The notes beneath the pieces are model-generated. The model worked only from the letters and a program-made list of their open reading frames with translations, was not told where the DNA came from and ran no database searches. The translations under genes and the position numbers were made by a program. 64,000 nt of DNA from Xylanimonas ulmi (GTDB taxonomy: Bacteria > Actinomycetota > Actinomycetes > Actinomycetales > Cellulomonadaceae). Shown in pieces: positions 43,574 to 51,965 of the stretch. The stretch lies in contig NZ_SGWX01000001.1 in the NCBI RefSeq assembly GCF_004216535.1, positions 310,001 to 374,000 on the forward strand, in the 5' to 3' direction. The number at the start of each line of letters is the position of its first letter. Position 1 is the stretch's first letter.

Positions 43574-43642
43574 GTTGGGACGCTTGCCGTGGTTGGCGCC
43601 GTTGCCCTTGCGGGCGCGACGCTTCCGACCGCGCTTGCTCAT
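43568..43642 (-). CDS. 50S ribosomal protein bL37
   Basis: A 24-residue, extremely basic protein: MSKRGRKRRARKGNG, then ANHGKRPNA. It matches the mycobacterial ribosomal protein bL37 almost throughout (MAKRGRKKR...ANHGKRPNA). GGGAG lies upstream of the ATG at 43642. The gene is too short for routine ORF calls. Its TGA stop lies in the truncated fifth copy of the 90-bp repeat, so the repeat array starts directly downstream on its own transcript. Confidence 0.92.
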   Translation of the reverse strand: MSKRGRKRRARKGNGANHGKRPNA

Positions 43643-43708
43643 GGTTACTCCCACTGATGGTGGACGGGGGTCGCTCCATGATCCCACATGGGGTTGGCAG
43701 TCCACGAA

Positions 43709-43749
43709 ACGCGATATATCGTGTTCGGGAGAGACGCGATATATCGCGT
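43709..43749. promoter_or_regulatory. Twin palindromic operators, probably for PadR
   Basis: ACGCGATATATCGTGT (43709-43724, one mismatch) and ACGCGATATATCGCGT (43734-43749, perfect) are two 16-bp palindromes 25 bp apart centre to centre, ending 30 bp before the DUF4097 gene. The AT-rich GATATATC core stands out in this GC-rich DNA and fits PadR-type binding sites. They also lie 67 bp upstream of the divergent bL37 gene. Confidence 0.7.
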
Positions 43750-43779
43750 CGCCCCCCGGAGTTCGAGGAGAGCACGACC

Positions 43780-44583
43780 ATGGCGGCAGAGCACTGGACC
43801 GTGACCGGTCCGCAGACCCTCGAGCTCGAGGGCGTCACGTCGTTGTCGGTGCGGTGCGTCGACGGGCGCGTCGACGTCGTCGCGCACGACGAGCCGGTGA
43901 CGCGGGTCGAGGCGCACGCGGTCGACGGCAGGGCGCTCGAGGTGCGCCTTGACGACGACGGCCGGCTCGTCGTCGGACACGAGACGCTCAGCGGCTGGAA
44001 GGCGTTCTTCGAGAACTTCGCCGACTTCACGGGGCGCGCCCGCGCCGACCTGCAGGTGGCCGTGCCGCGCGCCGTGCCCGTCAGCGCCGGCCTCGTGCGC
44101 GGCGACGTGCTGGTGGCCGGAACCCGCGCCGCGACACGCGTGCACACGGTCACCGGCTCCGCGCTCGCCGCCGACGTGCGCGGACCGCTCGACGTCAACA
44201 CCGTCTCGGGCGAGGTCACCGTGCGCGACCTGCGCGGCGACGTGCGCGCGAACAGCGTCTCGGGCGACCTGACCGTCACGGGCGCCGTCCCGTCCGCCGA
44301 CATCAGCACGGTCTCGGGCAACGTCACGCTCGACCTGCACGAGCAGCCGCGCTGGGTGCGCTGCAACGCCGTGTCCGGGTCGTTCGTCGTGCGCGTGCCC
44401 GACGCCGAGGCCGTGCGCGCGCGACTGACCGGCGTGGGCGGGCGGCTCGTGGTGGGCGGCGTCGAGGCGAGCGGGTTCGGGACCAAGACGCTCGGGCCGA
44501 GCGGCTCGGTCCCCACGACGCTGGAGGCGAACGTCGTCACGGGCGACGTGACCGTCATCGGCGCGAGCGTGGGAGCCCGCTGA
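43780..44583 (+). CDS. DUF4097-family beta-helix (adhesin-like) protein
   Basis: A 267-residue protein with repeating beta strands of the DUF4097 type: VNTVSGEVTVRDLRGDVRANSVSGDLTVTGAV, DISTVSGNVTL and CNAVSGSFVV, each turn marked by V-S-G. There is no signal peptide or membrane helix, so it is probably cytoplasmic. The family is frequently paired with PadR regulators in Actinobacteria, as here (stop and start overlap, TGATG). ATG 43780 has GAGGAG upstream; the longer frame would run through the operators. Confidence 0.85.
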   Translation: MAAEHWTVTGPQTLELEGVTSLSVRCVDGRVDVVAHDEPVTRVEAHAVDGRALEVRLDDDGRLVVGHETLSGWKAFFENFADFTGRARADLQVAVPRAVPVSAGLVRGDVLVAGTRAATRVHTVTGSALAADVRGPLDVNTVSGEVTVRDLRGDVRANSVSGDLTVTGAVPSADISTVSGNVTLDLHEQPRWVRCNAVSGSFVVRVPDAEAVRARLTGVGGRLVVGGVEASGFGTKTLGPSGSVPTTLEANVVTGDVTVIGASVGAR

Positions 44584-45188
44584 TGCCACCGGTCTTCGCC
44601 CACGGCGAGCTGCGCCTGTACCTCCTGGCCCTGCTCGAGGACGGCCCGCGCCACGGGTACGAGCTCATGACCGCGCTGAGCGAGCGGTTCGGCGGCACCT
44701 ACCGACCCAGCGCCGGCACGGTCTACCCGCGGCTGGCCCGCATGGAGGAGGAGGGGTTGGTGCGTCGCGACGACGCCGGGCGCACGGCGCCGTACGTGCT
44801 GACCGAGGCGGGCCGCGCGCTGCTCGACGAGCGCCGCGGCGACCTGCGCCGCCTGGAGCACTCCGTGGCCGAGACGGTCCGCGCCCGCGCGGACGAGCTG
44901 CGCGCCGACGTGAGCGCGGCGATGCGTGGCCTGCGGGCCGAGCTGGCCGCCGCGGCGCAGGAGGTGCGCGCCCGGCCCGCCCCCGACGTGCCGCCCGACC
45001 CGCGCCGGGCCCAGTCATACGCCGCGCGCCGCGAGGTCGAGGCGCTCGTGCAGGGGTTCCGCGCCGACGTGCTTGCCGACCTGCGCCGGGCCGACGTCGA
45101 AGGGGCGATCAGCGCGCTCACCGTCGAGACCGCGCGCACCGTGCTCGACGGCGCCCGGGCCGCGATCCGCGCCACCGTGCGCCCCTGA
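44583..45188 (+). CDS. PadR-family transcriptional regulator
   Basis: A 201-residue regulator. The PadR winged helix occupies about residues 8-85 (GELRLYLLALLEDGPRHGYELMTALSERFGGTYRPSAGTVYPRLARMEEEGLVRR). A long, highly charged helical C-terminus follows (SVAETVRARADELRADVSAAMRGLRAEL), larger than in basic PadR proteins and probably involved in dimerisation. It overlaps the DUF4097 gene by 1 nt and likely binds the two palindromes upstream of that gene. Confidence 0.92.
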   Translation: MPPVFAHGELRLYLLALLEDGPRHGYELMTALSERFGGTYRPSAGTVYPRLARMEEEGLVRRDDAGRTAPYVLTEAGRALLDERRGDLRRLEHSVAETVRARADELRADVSAAMRGLRAELAAAAQEVRARPAPDVPPDPRRAQSYAARREVEALVQGFRADVLADLRRADVEGAISALTVETARTVLDGARAAIRATVRP

Positions 45189-45208
45189 GGGCCGGGCCGC
45201 GCGCGGCC

Positions 45209-45811
45209 TCACTCCTGGTCGGGCAGCCCCAGCCAGGCGTGCCACCCGGTGTGCAGCACGAGCCACGCCATCAGCCCGTAGCCGGCCTGCCCGGGGTAGA
45301 GCGAGGCGTTCTGCGCGAGGTCCGCGAGCCACTGCTCGTGGTGGGCCAGGGGTGTGTAGGTGTCGACGTAGGGCACACGCCGACGCGAGGCGACGTCCTC
45401 GAACGCCGCCGACAGCTCGGCGATCCGGTCGCCGTCCTCAGGCCGTCCGGGCGGCGGGCCGACGACGAACGCCGCCACGCTGCCGTTCGCGGCCACGTCC
45501 AGGATGTTGGCGAGGTTGAGCCGCGAGCGCGCGATCGAGAGCCCCGCCGTGACGTCGTGCCGACCGAGCGCGACCACCAGCCGGTTCTCGCACTCGGCGC
45601 CAGGACCGAACCGCGTGGCGACCTCCGGCTGCCAACGGGCGCCGAGCCCCGACGTCGTCTCGCCCGGCACCGCGAGCGTGAAGTGCATCGCGGGATGGTC
45701 GAAGTGCGACCGTGCCATGACGCGGCCCACCCAGCCCAGCGCACGAGGGTCACCGACCCCCACGCTCAACTCGTCGCCGACCACGCAGATGCGCACCGCT
45801 CGTGCGGTCAC
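45209..45811 (-). CDS. GDSL/SGNH-type hydrolase-like protein with altered nucleophile motif
   Basis: A 200-residue protein of the SGNH fold: block I ICVVGDELSVGVGDPRALGWVGR, a block III-like VVALGRHDVTAG, and a C-terminal YPGQAGYGLMAWLV. The expected GDS reads GDE, so the canonical serine nucleophile is missing, and the final D-x-x-H is not obvious. Similar GDEL variants are common in Actinobacteria. It may be a binding protein rather than an esterase. No signal peptide. Convergent with the PadR gene. Confidence 0.75.
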   Translation of the reverse strand: MTARAVRICVVGDELSVGVGDPRALGWVGRVMARSHFDHPAMHFTLAVPGETTSGLGARWQPEVATRFGPGAECENRLVVALGRHDVTAGLSIARSRLNLANILDVAANGSVAAFVVGPPPGRPEDGDRIAELSAAFEDVASRRRVPYVDTYTPLAHHEQWLADLAQNASLYPGQAGYGLMAWLVLHTGWHAWLGLPDQE

Positions 45812-45886
45812 GGCCCCACCCTGCCTTCCGATGTCGTCACCCCCGCGCCGACATTCTCGCGTGCGCAGCCCGCGATGGCGGGGATG

Positions 45887-46813
45887 TCAGAGCAGCGTGG
45901 CGCCCCAGCGCACGACGTGCACGTCACCCGGCGCCAGGCGCACCAGGCGCTCACCGGTGTTGAAGGCGTCCGCGACGCAGCTCATCGGCTCGGCCGCGAG
46001 GCCCGCGCGGTGGAAATGCGGGATGTGGTCGGCCGAGCACACCTGCCAGGCGTCCATCGACTCGTCCATCCACACCGCGGGCGTGCGCCCGTCGGGGCGC
46101 CCGAGGCGGCACCACGAGCGGCCCTCGGCGTCGCGGGTGACGCCGAGCCAGGCGTCGTCGAGGTCGAGTCCGGCGAGCGAGCGCTCGGCGACCAGGTCGA
46201 ACGGGCCGGCGACCGGCTCCGTGCCGGTGGGCAGCAGGCGCTCGTCGACGGTGACGTGCGTCGTCGCGTCGAGGCGCACCGTGCACTCGTCGAGGCTCGC
46301 GCCGCCGGGCGACAGCCACGGGTGGAACCCGACGCCGTAGGGCGCCGTCCCGACGCCGACATTGCGTGTCGTGAGCGTGACCTCGAGCCCGGCGTCGGAC
46401 AGCGCGTAGCGCGCCTGCGAGACGAGCTGGAACGGCCAGCCCTTCTGCGCCGGCAGAGCCAGTTCGAGCGTCACGGAGCTCGCGGTGGTCTGGACAAGCG
46501 ACCAGCGGGTCCAGCACGCCAAGCCGTGCAGCGCGTTGCCGCGCGCGGGCTCGCTCTGGGCGAGCTCGTAGGTCGTCCCGTCGACCGTGTAGGCGCCATC
46601 GCGCAGGCGGTTGGGCCACGGGAGCAGCACCGCGCCGTTGAAGACGGGGGCCACCTCGCTCTGCGCGAAGGGGACGAACACGTCGCGCCCGCCGACCGTG
46701 TACTCGCGGACCATGGCGCCGACCTCGACGATCACGGCACGATGCTCGGCATAGGAGATGACATATTGGGCGCCCGAGGGCGCTGGAACGATTTCGGGCT
46801 CGCTCAGGGTCAC
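45887..46813 (-). CDS. Aldose 1-epimerase family protein
   Basis: About 308 residues from GTG 46813 (the open frame extends to 46864, through the likely promoter region). It is a galactose-mutarotase-like beta-sandwich: FNGAVLLPWPNRLRDGAYT near the N-terminus, NALHGLACWTRWSL with the first catalytic His, a GVGFHPWLSPGG segment with the second, and VWMDESMDAWQVCSADHIPH. It interconverts anomers of hexoses. Divergent from the aldo/keto reductase gene. Confidence 0.85.
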   Translation of the reverse strand: MTLSEPEIVPAPSGAQYVISYAEHRAVIVEVGAMVREYTVGGRDVFVPFAQSEVAPVFNGAVLLPWPNRLRDGAYTVDGTTYELAQSEPARGNALHGLACWTRWSLVQTTASSVTLELALPAQKGWPFQLVSQARYALSDAGLEVTLTTRNVGVGTAPYGVGFHPWLSPGGASLDECTVRLDATTHVTVDERLLPTGTEPVAGPFDLVAERSLAGLDLDDAWLGVTRDAEGRSWCRLGRPDGRTPAVWMDESMDAWQVCSADHIPHFHRAGLAAEPMSCVADAFNTGERLVRLAPGDVHVVRWGATLL

Positions 46814-46884
46814 GAGCACACCGTAGCCGCCCGTCGAGCGGTGCGCGTCGTACTGTGTGCTCACTGAACTATCGGGGAGGAACG

Positions 46885-47877
46885 ATGGAACGACGGGTTC
46901 TCGGCCGCACGGGCCGGCTTGTCTCGGTCGTCGGCCTAGGCACCTGGCAACTGGGCGCCGACTGGGGAGAGGTCAGCGACGACGACTCGCGGGCCGTCCT
47001 CGAGGCGGCGCTCGAGTCCGGAGTGACCTTCTACGACACCGCTGACGTCTACGGCGACGGGCGGTCCGAGCAGGCTCTCGGACGGTTCGTGAAGGACCAT
47101 CCGGACGCTGGGATCACGGTGGCCACGAAGATGGGCCGCCGGGTCGACCAGACGCCCGAGAACTACGTGCTGGCCAACTTCCGCGAGTGGACCGACCGGT
47201 CGCGGCGCAACCTCGGCGTCGACACGCTCGATCTGGTCCAACTGCACTGCCCGCCGACGTCGGTCTACTCGACGGCGGAGGTCTACGACGCGCTCGACAC
47301 CCTCGTGGCCGAGGGCGCGGTCGCGAACTACGGCGTCAGCGTCGAGACGTGCGACGAGGCGATCGAGGCGATCAAGCACCCCGGCGTGGCGAGCGTGCAG
47401 ATCATCCTCAACGCCTTCCGCCTCAAGCCGCTCGAGCAGGTGCTGCCCGCCGCGTCGGCCGCCGGGGTCGGCGTCATCGCGCGGGTTCCGCTGGCCTCGG
47501 GTCTGCTGTCGGGGCGCTACACCAAGGAGACGGCGTTCGCGCCAAGCGACCACCGGTCCTACAACCGGCACGGGGAGGCGTTCGACGTCGGCGAGACGTT
47601 CTCGGGCGTCGACTACGACACGGGCGTGACGGCCGCGGCCGAGTTCGCGGCGCTGACGGCGACGCTGCCGGGCGGGCTGAGCCCCGCACAGGCCGCGATC
47701 GCCTGGATCTGGCAGCAGCCCGGCGTCTCGACCGTCATCCCGGGGGCGCGCAGCGCCGAGCAGGCGCGCGCCAACGCCGCCGCGGGCGCGGTCCCGGCGC
47801 TCGGTCCGCTGTTCGCCTCGGAGATCCGCGAGCTGTACGACCGCCACCTGCGCGACCAGATCCACTCTCGCTGGTGA
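46885..47877 (+). CDS. Aldo/keto reductase
   Basis: A 330-residue NADPH-dependent oxidoreductase. LGRTGRLVSVVGLGTWQLGADWG, FYDTADVYGDGRSEQALG (catalytic Asp and Tyr), VATKMGRR (Lys), DLVQLHCPP (His), a RVPLASGLLSGRYT segment and a C-terminal VIPGARSAEQARAN cofactor site are all present. ATG 46885 follows GGGGAGG. Substrate not predictable. A long perfect hairpin follows the stop. Confidence 0.92.
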   Translation: MERRVLGRTGRLVSVVGLGTWQLGADWGEVSDDDSRAVLEAALESGVTFYDTADVYGDGRSEQALGRFVKDHPDAGITVATKMGRRVDQTPENYVLANFREWTDRSRRNLGVDTLDLVQLHCPPTSVYSTAEVYDALDTLVAEGAVANYGVSVETCDEAIEAIKHPGVASVQIILNAFRLKPLEQVLPAASAAGVGVIARVPLASGLLSGRYTKETAFAPSDHRSYNRHGEAFDVGETFSGVDYDTGVTAAAEFAALTATLPGGLSPAQAAIAWIWQQPGVSTVIPGARSAEQARANAAAGAVPALGPLFASEIRELYDRHLRDQIHSRW

Positions 47878-47897
47878 CCGTCTGGCCACCAGCCGAC

Positions 47898-47949
47898 CAC
47901 AGACCGCGAGGCTGACAGTTCGCCTGAACTGTCAGCCTCGCGGTCTGTG
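47898..47949. terminator. 24-bp perfect hairpin, bidirectional terminator
   Basis: The arms 47898-47921 and 47926-47949 are perfectly complementary over 24 bp with a GCCT loop. The left arm starts CACAGACCGCGAGGCTGA and ends CAGTTC. It lies between the convergent aldo/keto reductase (+, stop 47877) and kgd (-, stop 47965), so it can end transcription from both sides. Confidence 0.88.
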
Positions 47950-47964
47950 CCGGCGCGGCCCGCG

Positions 47965-50900
47965 TCAGCGGGCGAAGGCCTCGGCGATCAGCGTCTGCTG
48001 CTGGGCCGCGTGCAGGCGGTGCGTGCCCGCCGCGGTCGCGGCGGACGCCGGTCGGGACACGACGCGCACCGTGCGGCGCAGGTCGGCCGGCAGCGCCAGG
48101 TGCAGGTAGGACCACGCGCCCTGGTTCTGCGGCTCGTCCTGGACCCACACGACGTCGTCGGTCCCGTACCTGGCCAGCTGCGCGAGGATCTCGTCCTCGG
48201 GCAGCGGGTAGAGCTGCTCCAAGCGCACCAGCGCCGTCGAGGTGTCACCGCGCTGCGTGCGCTCGGCGAGCAGGTCGTAGTAGACGCGGCCCGAGCACAG
48301 GATCACGCGCGTGACGCCCGCCGCGGGCGTGGCGACGTCGGGCAGCACCGGCTGGAACGTGCCTGTCGTGAAGTCCTCGACGGCCGACGCCGCGGCCTTG
48401 AGGCGCAGCAGCTGCTTGGGCGTGAACGCGATGAGCGGCTTGCGCGGGCGCTGGTAGGCCTGGCGGCGCAGCAGGTGGAAGTAGGACGCCGGGGTCGAGG
48501 GGTGCGCGACGACCATATTGTCCTCGGCCGCGAGCTGCAGGAACCGCTCGATGCGCGCCGACGAGTGGTCCGGCCCCTGGCCCTCGTACCCGTGCGGCAG
48601 CAGCATGACCAGTGACGAGGACTGGCCCCACTTCTGCTCGGCCGAGGAGACGAACTCGTCGATGACGGTCTGCGCGCCGTTGACGAAGTCGCCGAACTGC
48701 GCCTCCCACAGCACGAGCGCGTCGGGGCGCTCGACCGAGTAGCCGTACTCGAAGCCCAGGGCCGCGTACTCCGACAGCGAGGAGTCGTAGACCCAGAACT
48801 TGGCCTGGTCCTTGACCAGGTAGTTCAGGGGCGTCCACTCGGCGCCGTTGGTGCGGTCGTGGAACACGGCGTGGCGCTGCGTGAACGTCCCGCGCCGCGA
48901 GTCCTGACCCGCCAGGCGCACCGGGGTGCCCTCCATGAGCAGCGAGCCGAACGAGAGGATCTCCCCGAAGCCCCAGTCGATGCCGCCGTCCTTCGACATG
49001 ATGCGGCGGGTCTCCAGGAGCTTGAGCAGCTTGGGGTGCACCGTGAACCCCTCGGGCGGGGCCGAGTGCGCCTCGCCGATGCGCTCGATGACCGAGTGCG
49101 ACACGGCCGTGCGCCAGCCGACCATCGTGCCGGCGTCCTCGCGCTGCGACTCGGGCCGCTCCAGGCCGCCGACGTGCTCGGCCTTGGGCTTGGCGCCGAC
49201 ACCCTGCTTGGTCTCGGTGAACACGCGCTCCAACTGCTGCTGGTAGTCCTGCAGCGCGAGCTCGGCCTCCTCGACCGTGATGTCGCCGCGGCCCACCAGG
49301 CTCTCGGTGTACAGCCGGCGCACCGAGCGCTTCTTCTCGATGAGGTTGTACATGAGCGGCTGCGTCATCGACGGGTCGTCGCCCTCGTTGTGGCCGCGGC
49401 GCCGGTAGCAGATCATGTCGATCACGACGTCGCGGTCGAACTGCTCGCGGTAGGCGAACGCGAGCTCGGCGACGCGCACGACGGCCTCCGGGTCGTCGCC
49501 GTTGACGTGCAGCACCGGCACCTGGAAGCCCTTGGCGATGTCGGTCGCGTACGTCGTCGAGCGAGATGAGGACGGGCCCGTGGTGAAGCCGACCTGGTTG
49601 TTGACGATGATGTGGATCGTGCCGCCCGTGCGGTACCCGCGCAGCTGCGCGAGGTTGAGCACCTCGGGCACCACGCCCTGGCCGGCGAACGCGGCGTCGC
49701 CGTGCACCAGGATCGGCAGCACGGAGAAGCCGTCGCCACCCAGGTCGATGCGGTCCTGCTTGGCGCGCACGATGCCCTCGAGCACCGGGTCGACGGCCTC
49801 CAGGTGCGAGGGGTTCGCGGCCAGGTGCACCTTGGTGGTCGCGCCCGACTCGGCCGTGAACGTGCCCTCGGTGCCGAGGTGGTACTTGACGTCGCCCGAG
49901 CCCTGGACCGAGCGCGGGTCGAGCTGGCCCTCGAACTCCTTGAAGATCTGCCCGTAGCTCTTGCCCGCGATATTGGCCAGCACGTTGAGCCGGCCGCGGT
50001 GCGACATGCCGATGCCGACCTCGTCGAGTCCGTTCTCGGCGGCCTTCGACAGGATCGCGTCGAGCAGCGGGATGAGCGACTCGCCGCCCTCGAGCGAGAA
50101 GCGCTTCTGGCCCACGAACTTGGTCTGCAGGAACGTCTCGAACGCCTCGGCCGAGTTCAGGCGGCGCAGGATGCGCAGCTGGTCCTCGCGCGGGGTGCGG
50201 GCGTAGCCCGTCTCCAGGCGGTCCTGGATCCACTTGCGCTGTGTGCGGTCGGCGATGTGCATGTACTCGATGCCGATGCTGCGGCAGTAGGAGTCGCGCA
50301 GCAGGCCGAGGGTCTCGCGCAGCGTCGCCTTGGGTTTGCCGCCGAATCCGGCGGTGGGGAACGTGCGGTCCAGGTCCCACAGCGTCAGGCCGTGGTTCTG
50401 CACGTCGAGGTCCGGGTGCTTGCGCAGGCGGTAGGCGAGCGGGTCGGTGTCCGCCATGAGGTGCCCGCGCGAACGGTAGGAGTGGATGAGCTCGGCGATG
50501 CGCGCGGGCTTGGCGGCCTCGTCGTCGGCGTCGTGGGTGTTGTCGCGCACCCAGCGCACGGGCTCGTACGGGATGCGCAGCGACGTGAACACGCGGTCGT
50601 AGAAGCCGTCGAGGCCCAGGAGCTTGTCGGAGATGGCCTTGAGGAACTCGCCCGACTGCGCGCCCTGGATGATGCGGTGGTCGTACGTCGAGGTCAGGGT
50701 CATGACCTTCGAGACGCCCATCTTCGACAGTTGTTCGAGCGAGGCGCCGGCGAACTCGGCCGGGTAGTCCATGGCGCCGACGCCGACGATCGCGCCCTGG
50801 CCCTGCATGAGGCGCGGCACCGAGTGCACCGTGCCGATGCCGCCCGGGTTGGTCAGCGAGATCGTGGTGCCCTGGAAGTCCTCGACGGTCAGGCGGCCGT

Positions 50901-51699
50901 TGCGCGCCTTGCGCACCAGGTCCTCGTAGGCGGAGACGAACGCCGCGAAGTCGAGCGCCCCGGCGTCCTTGATCGAGGGCACCAGGAGCTGGCGCGAGCC
51001 GTCGTCCTTGGCCAGGTCGATGGCCAGCCCGAATCCGACGGCGGCGGGCTGGACGACGCCCGGCTTGCCGTCGACGAGCGTGTAGTGCGCGTTCATCACG
51101 GGCGTGTCGGCCAGCGCCTCGATCAGCGCGAAGCCGATCAGGTGCGTGAAGGAGACCTTGCCGCCGCGCGTGCGCGCGAGGTGGTTGTTGATGACGATGC
51201 GGTTGTCCACCATGAGCTTGGCGGGCACGGCGCGCACCGACGTCGCGGTCGGGACCTCGAGCGAGGACTCCATGTTGGTCACGACGCGCGCGGCCGGGCC
51301 GCGCAGCTTCGCGACGGCGTCCTGTGCGGCCGCCTGTGGCTTGGACTTGACGACGGCGGCCTCCGCGTACGGCGCGGTGGTCGGCTGTGCGGTCGCGACA
51401 GGGCGCTCGGCGGGCAGCGGGTCAGTGGGGAGCACCGGCCCGGGCGCCGTGGCGGGCGGCATCGGGGCCCGGCTCGCCTGGGTGGAGGAGCCGTTGGCGG
51501 ACACCGTCCGTTCGGCCACGCCCGACGGGGCGTACCCCTCGAAGAAGTCCCACCACGCGGGGTCCACCGTGCTCCGGTCGTTCAGGTACTGCTCGTACAG
51601 CTCGTCCACGAGCCCGGCGTTGGCGCCGAACGCGGCTGCGGCGCTCTCGCTGATCGACGTCGACTCAGCCTTAGGGGACACCACGCGTGTTTCGCCCAC
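47965..51699 (-). CDS. kgd: Multifunctional 2-oxoglutarate decarboxylase/dehydrogenase (E2o-E1o fusion)
   Basis: A 1244-residue fusion typical of Actinobacteria. An N-terminal E1 segment (AFGANAGLVDELYEQYLNDRS) is followed by an E2-type acyltransferase domain (about 110-350; TSTYDHRIIQGAQSGEFL is its catalytic site) and the E1o part (about 380-1244), with the thiamine site GDAAFAGQGVVPEVLNLAQL to NNQVGFTTG. No lipoyl domain is present, as expected for this family. It converts 2-oxoglutarate towards succinyl-CoA in the TCA cycle. GTG 51699 is assumed; a GTG at 51684 is an alternative. Confidence 0.96.
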   Translation of the reverse strand: MGETRVVSPKAESTSISESAAAAFGANAGLVDELYEQYLNDRSTVDPAWWDFFEGYAPSGVAERTVSANGSSTQASRAPMPPATAPGPVLPTDPLPAERPVATAQPTTAPYAEAAVVKSKPQAAAQDAVAKLRGPAARVVTNMESSLEVPTATSVRAVPAKLMVDNRIVINNHLARTRGGKVSFTHLIGFALIEALADTPVMNAHYTLVDGKPGVVQPAAVGFGLAIDLAKDDGSRQLLVPSIKDAGALDFAAFVSAYEDLVRKARNGRLTVEDFQGTTISLTNPGGIGTVHSVPRLMQGQGAIVGVGAMDYPAEFAGASLEQLSKMGVSKVMTLTSTYDHRIIQGAQSGEFLKAISDKLLGLDGFYDRVFTSLRIPYEPVRWVRDNTHDADDEAAKPARIAELIHSYRSRGHLMADTDPLAYRLRKHPDLDVQNHGLTLWDLDRTFPTAGFGGKPKATLRETLGLLRDSYCRSIGIEYMHIADRTQRKWIQDRLETGYARTPREDQLRILRRLNSAEAFETFLQTKFVGQKRFSLEGGESLIPLLDAILSKAAENGLDEVGIGMSHRGRLNVLANIAGKSYGQIFKEFEGQLDPRSVQGSGDVKYHLGTEGTFTAESGATTKVHLAANPSHLEAVDPVLEGIVRAKQDRIDLGGDGFSVLPILVHGDAAFAGQGVVPEVLNLAQLRGYRTGGTIHIIVNNQVGFTTGPSSSRSTTYATDIAKGFQVPVLHVNGDDPEAVVRVAELAFAYREQFDRDVVIDMICYRRRGHNEGDDPSMTQPLMYNLIEKKRSVRRLYTESLVGRGDITVEEAELALQDYQQQLERVFTETKQGVGAKPKAEHVGGLERPESQREDAGTMVGWRTAVSHSVIERIGEAHSAPPEGFTVHPKLLKLLETRRIMSKDGGIDWGFGEILSFGSLLMEGTPVRLAGQDSRRGTFTQRHAVFHDRTNGAEWTPLNYLVKDQAKFWVYDSSLSEYAALGFEYGYSVERPDALVLWEAQFGDFVNGAQTVIDEFVSSAEQKWGQSSSLVMLLPHGYEGQGPDHSSARIERFLQLAAEDNMVVAHPSTPASYFHLLRRQAYQRPRKPLIAFTPKQLLRLKAAASAVEDFTTGTFQPVLPDVATPAAGVTRVILCSGRVYYDLLAERTQRGDTSTALVRLEQLYPLPEDEILAQLARYGTDDVVWVQDEPQNQGAWSYLHLALPADLRRTVRVVSRPASAATAAGTHRLHAAQQQTLIAEAFAR

Positions 51700-51927
51700 T
51701 TTCCCGTGTTGCAGAGGGTTTGGTTGTCGCCCGGAGTGATACGCGGCACACTCTCGGACGCGCCCAGCCTATGCCTTGTCGCTCGGTGATCACCGGGGTG
51801 TCCGGCCGGTGTTCCTGACCCGGTCGGGGGCAGGCAAAAGGTCGGGCAAGGCCTGTCCCAACGGACTGGTGAAACGTCAACCGCCGGCATCCGTCGGCTT
51901 GGTAAGTGGCCCCTCACCTGCGTCTGG

Positions 51928-51943
51928 CGTGATCGAAATCACA
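51928..51943. promoter_or_regulatory. Crp/GlxR-like site upstream of kgd
   Basis: On the minus strand TGTGATTTCGATCACG fits TGTGA-N6-TCAC(A), the Crp/GlxR consensus, with one end base off. It lies in the 266-base interval between the sensor kinase stop and kgd, about 230 bp before the kgd start. Nothing else was identified in that interval. Confidence 0.4.
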
Positions 51944-51965
51944 CCTTGATCGCTCGTGGTGGTGT

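Noticed and set aside
43256-43657. 133-residue open frame through the 90-bp repeats, giving a repeated peptide
   Set aside because: The open frame follows from the unit length being a multiple of three. There is no ribosome site, and hairpins in each copy suggest a structural role.
48245-50380. Open frame of 711 codons in the same direction as kgd but another frame
   Set aside because: It lies entirely inside kgd and has the Arg/His/Pro-rich composition of a shifted frame.
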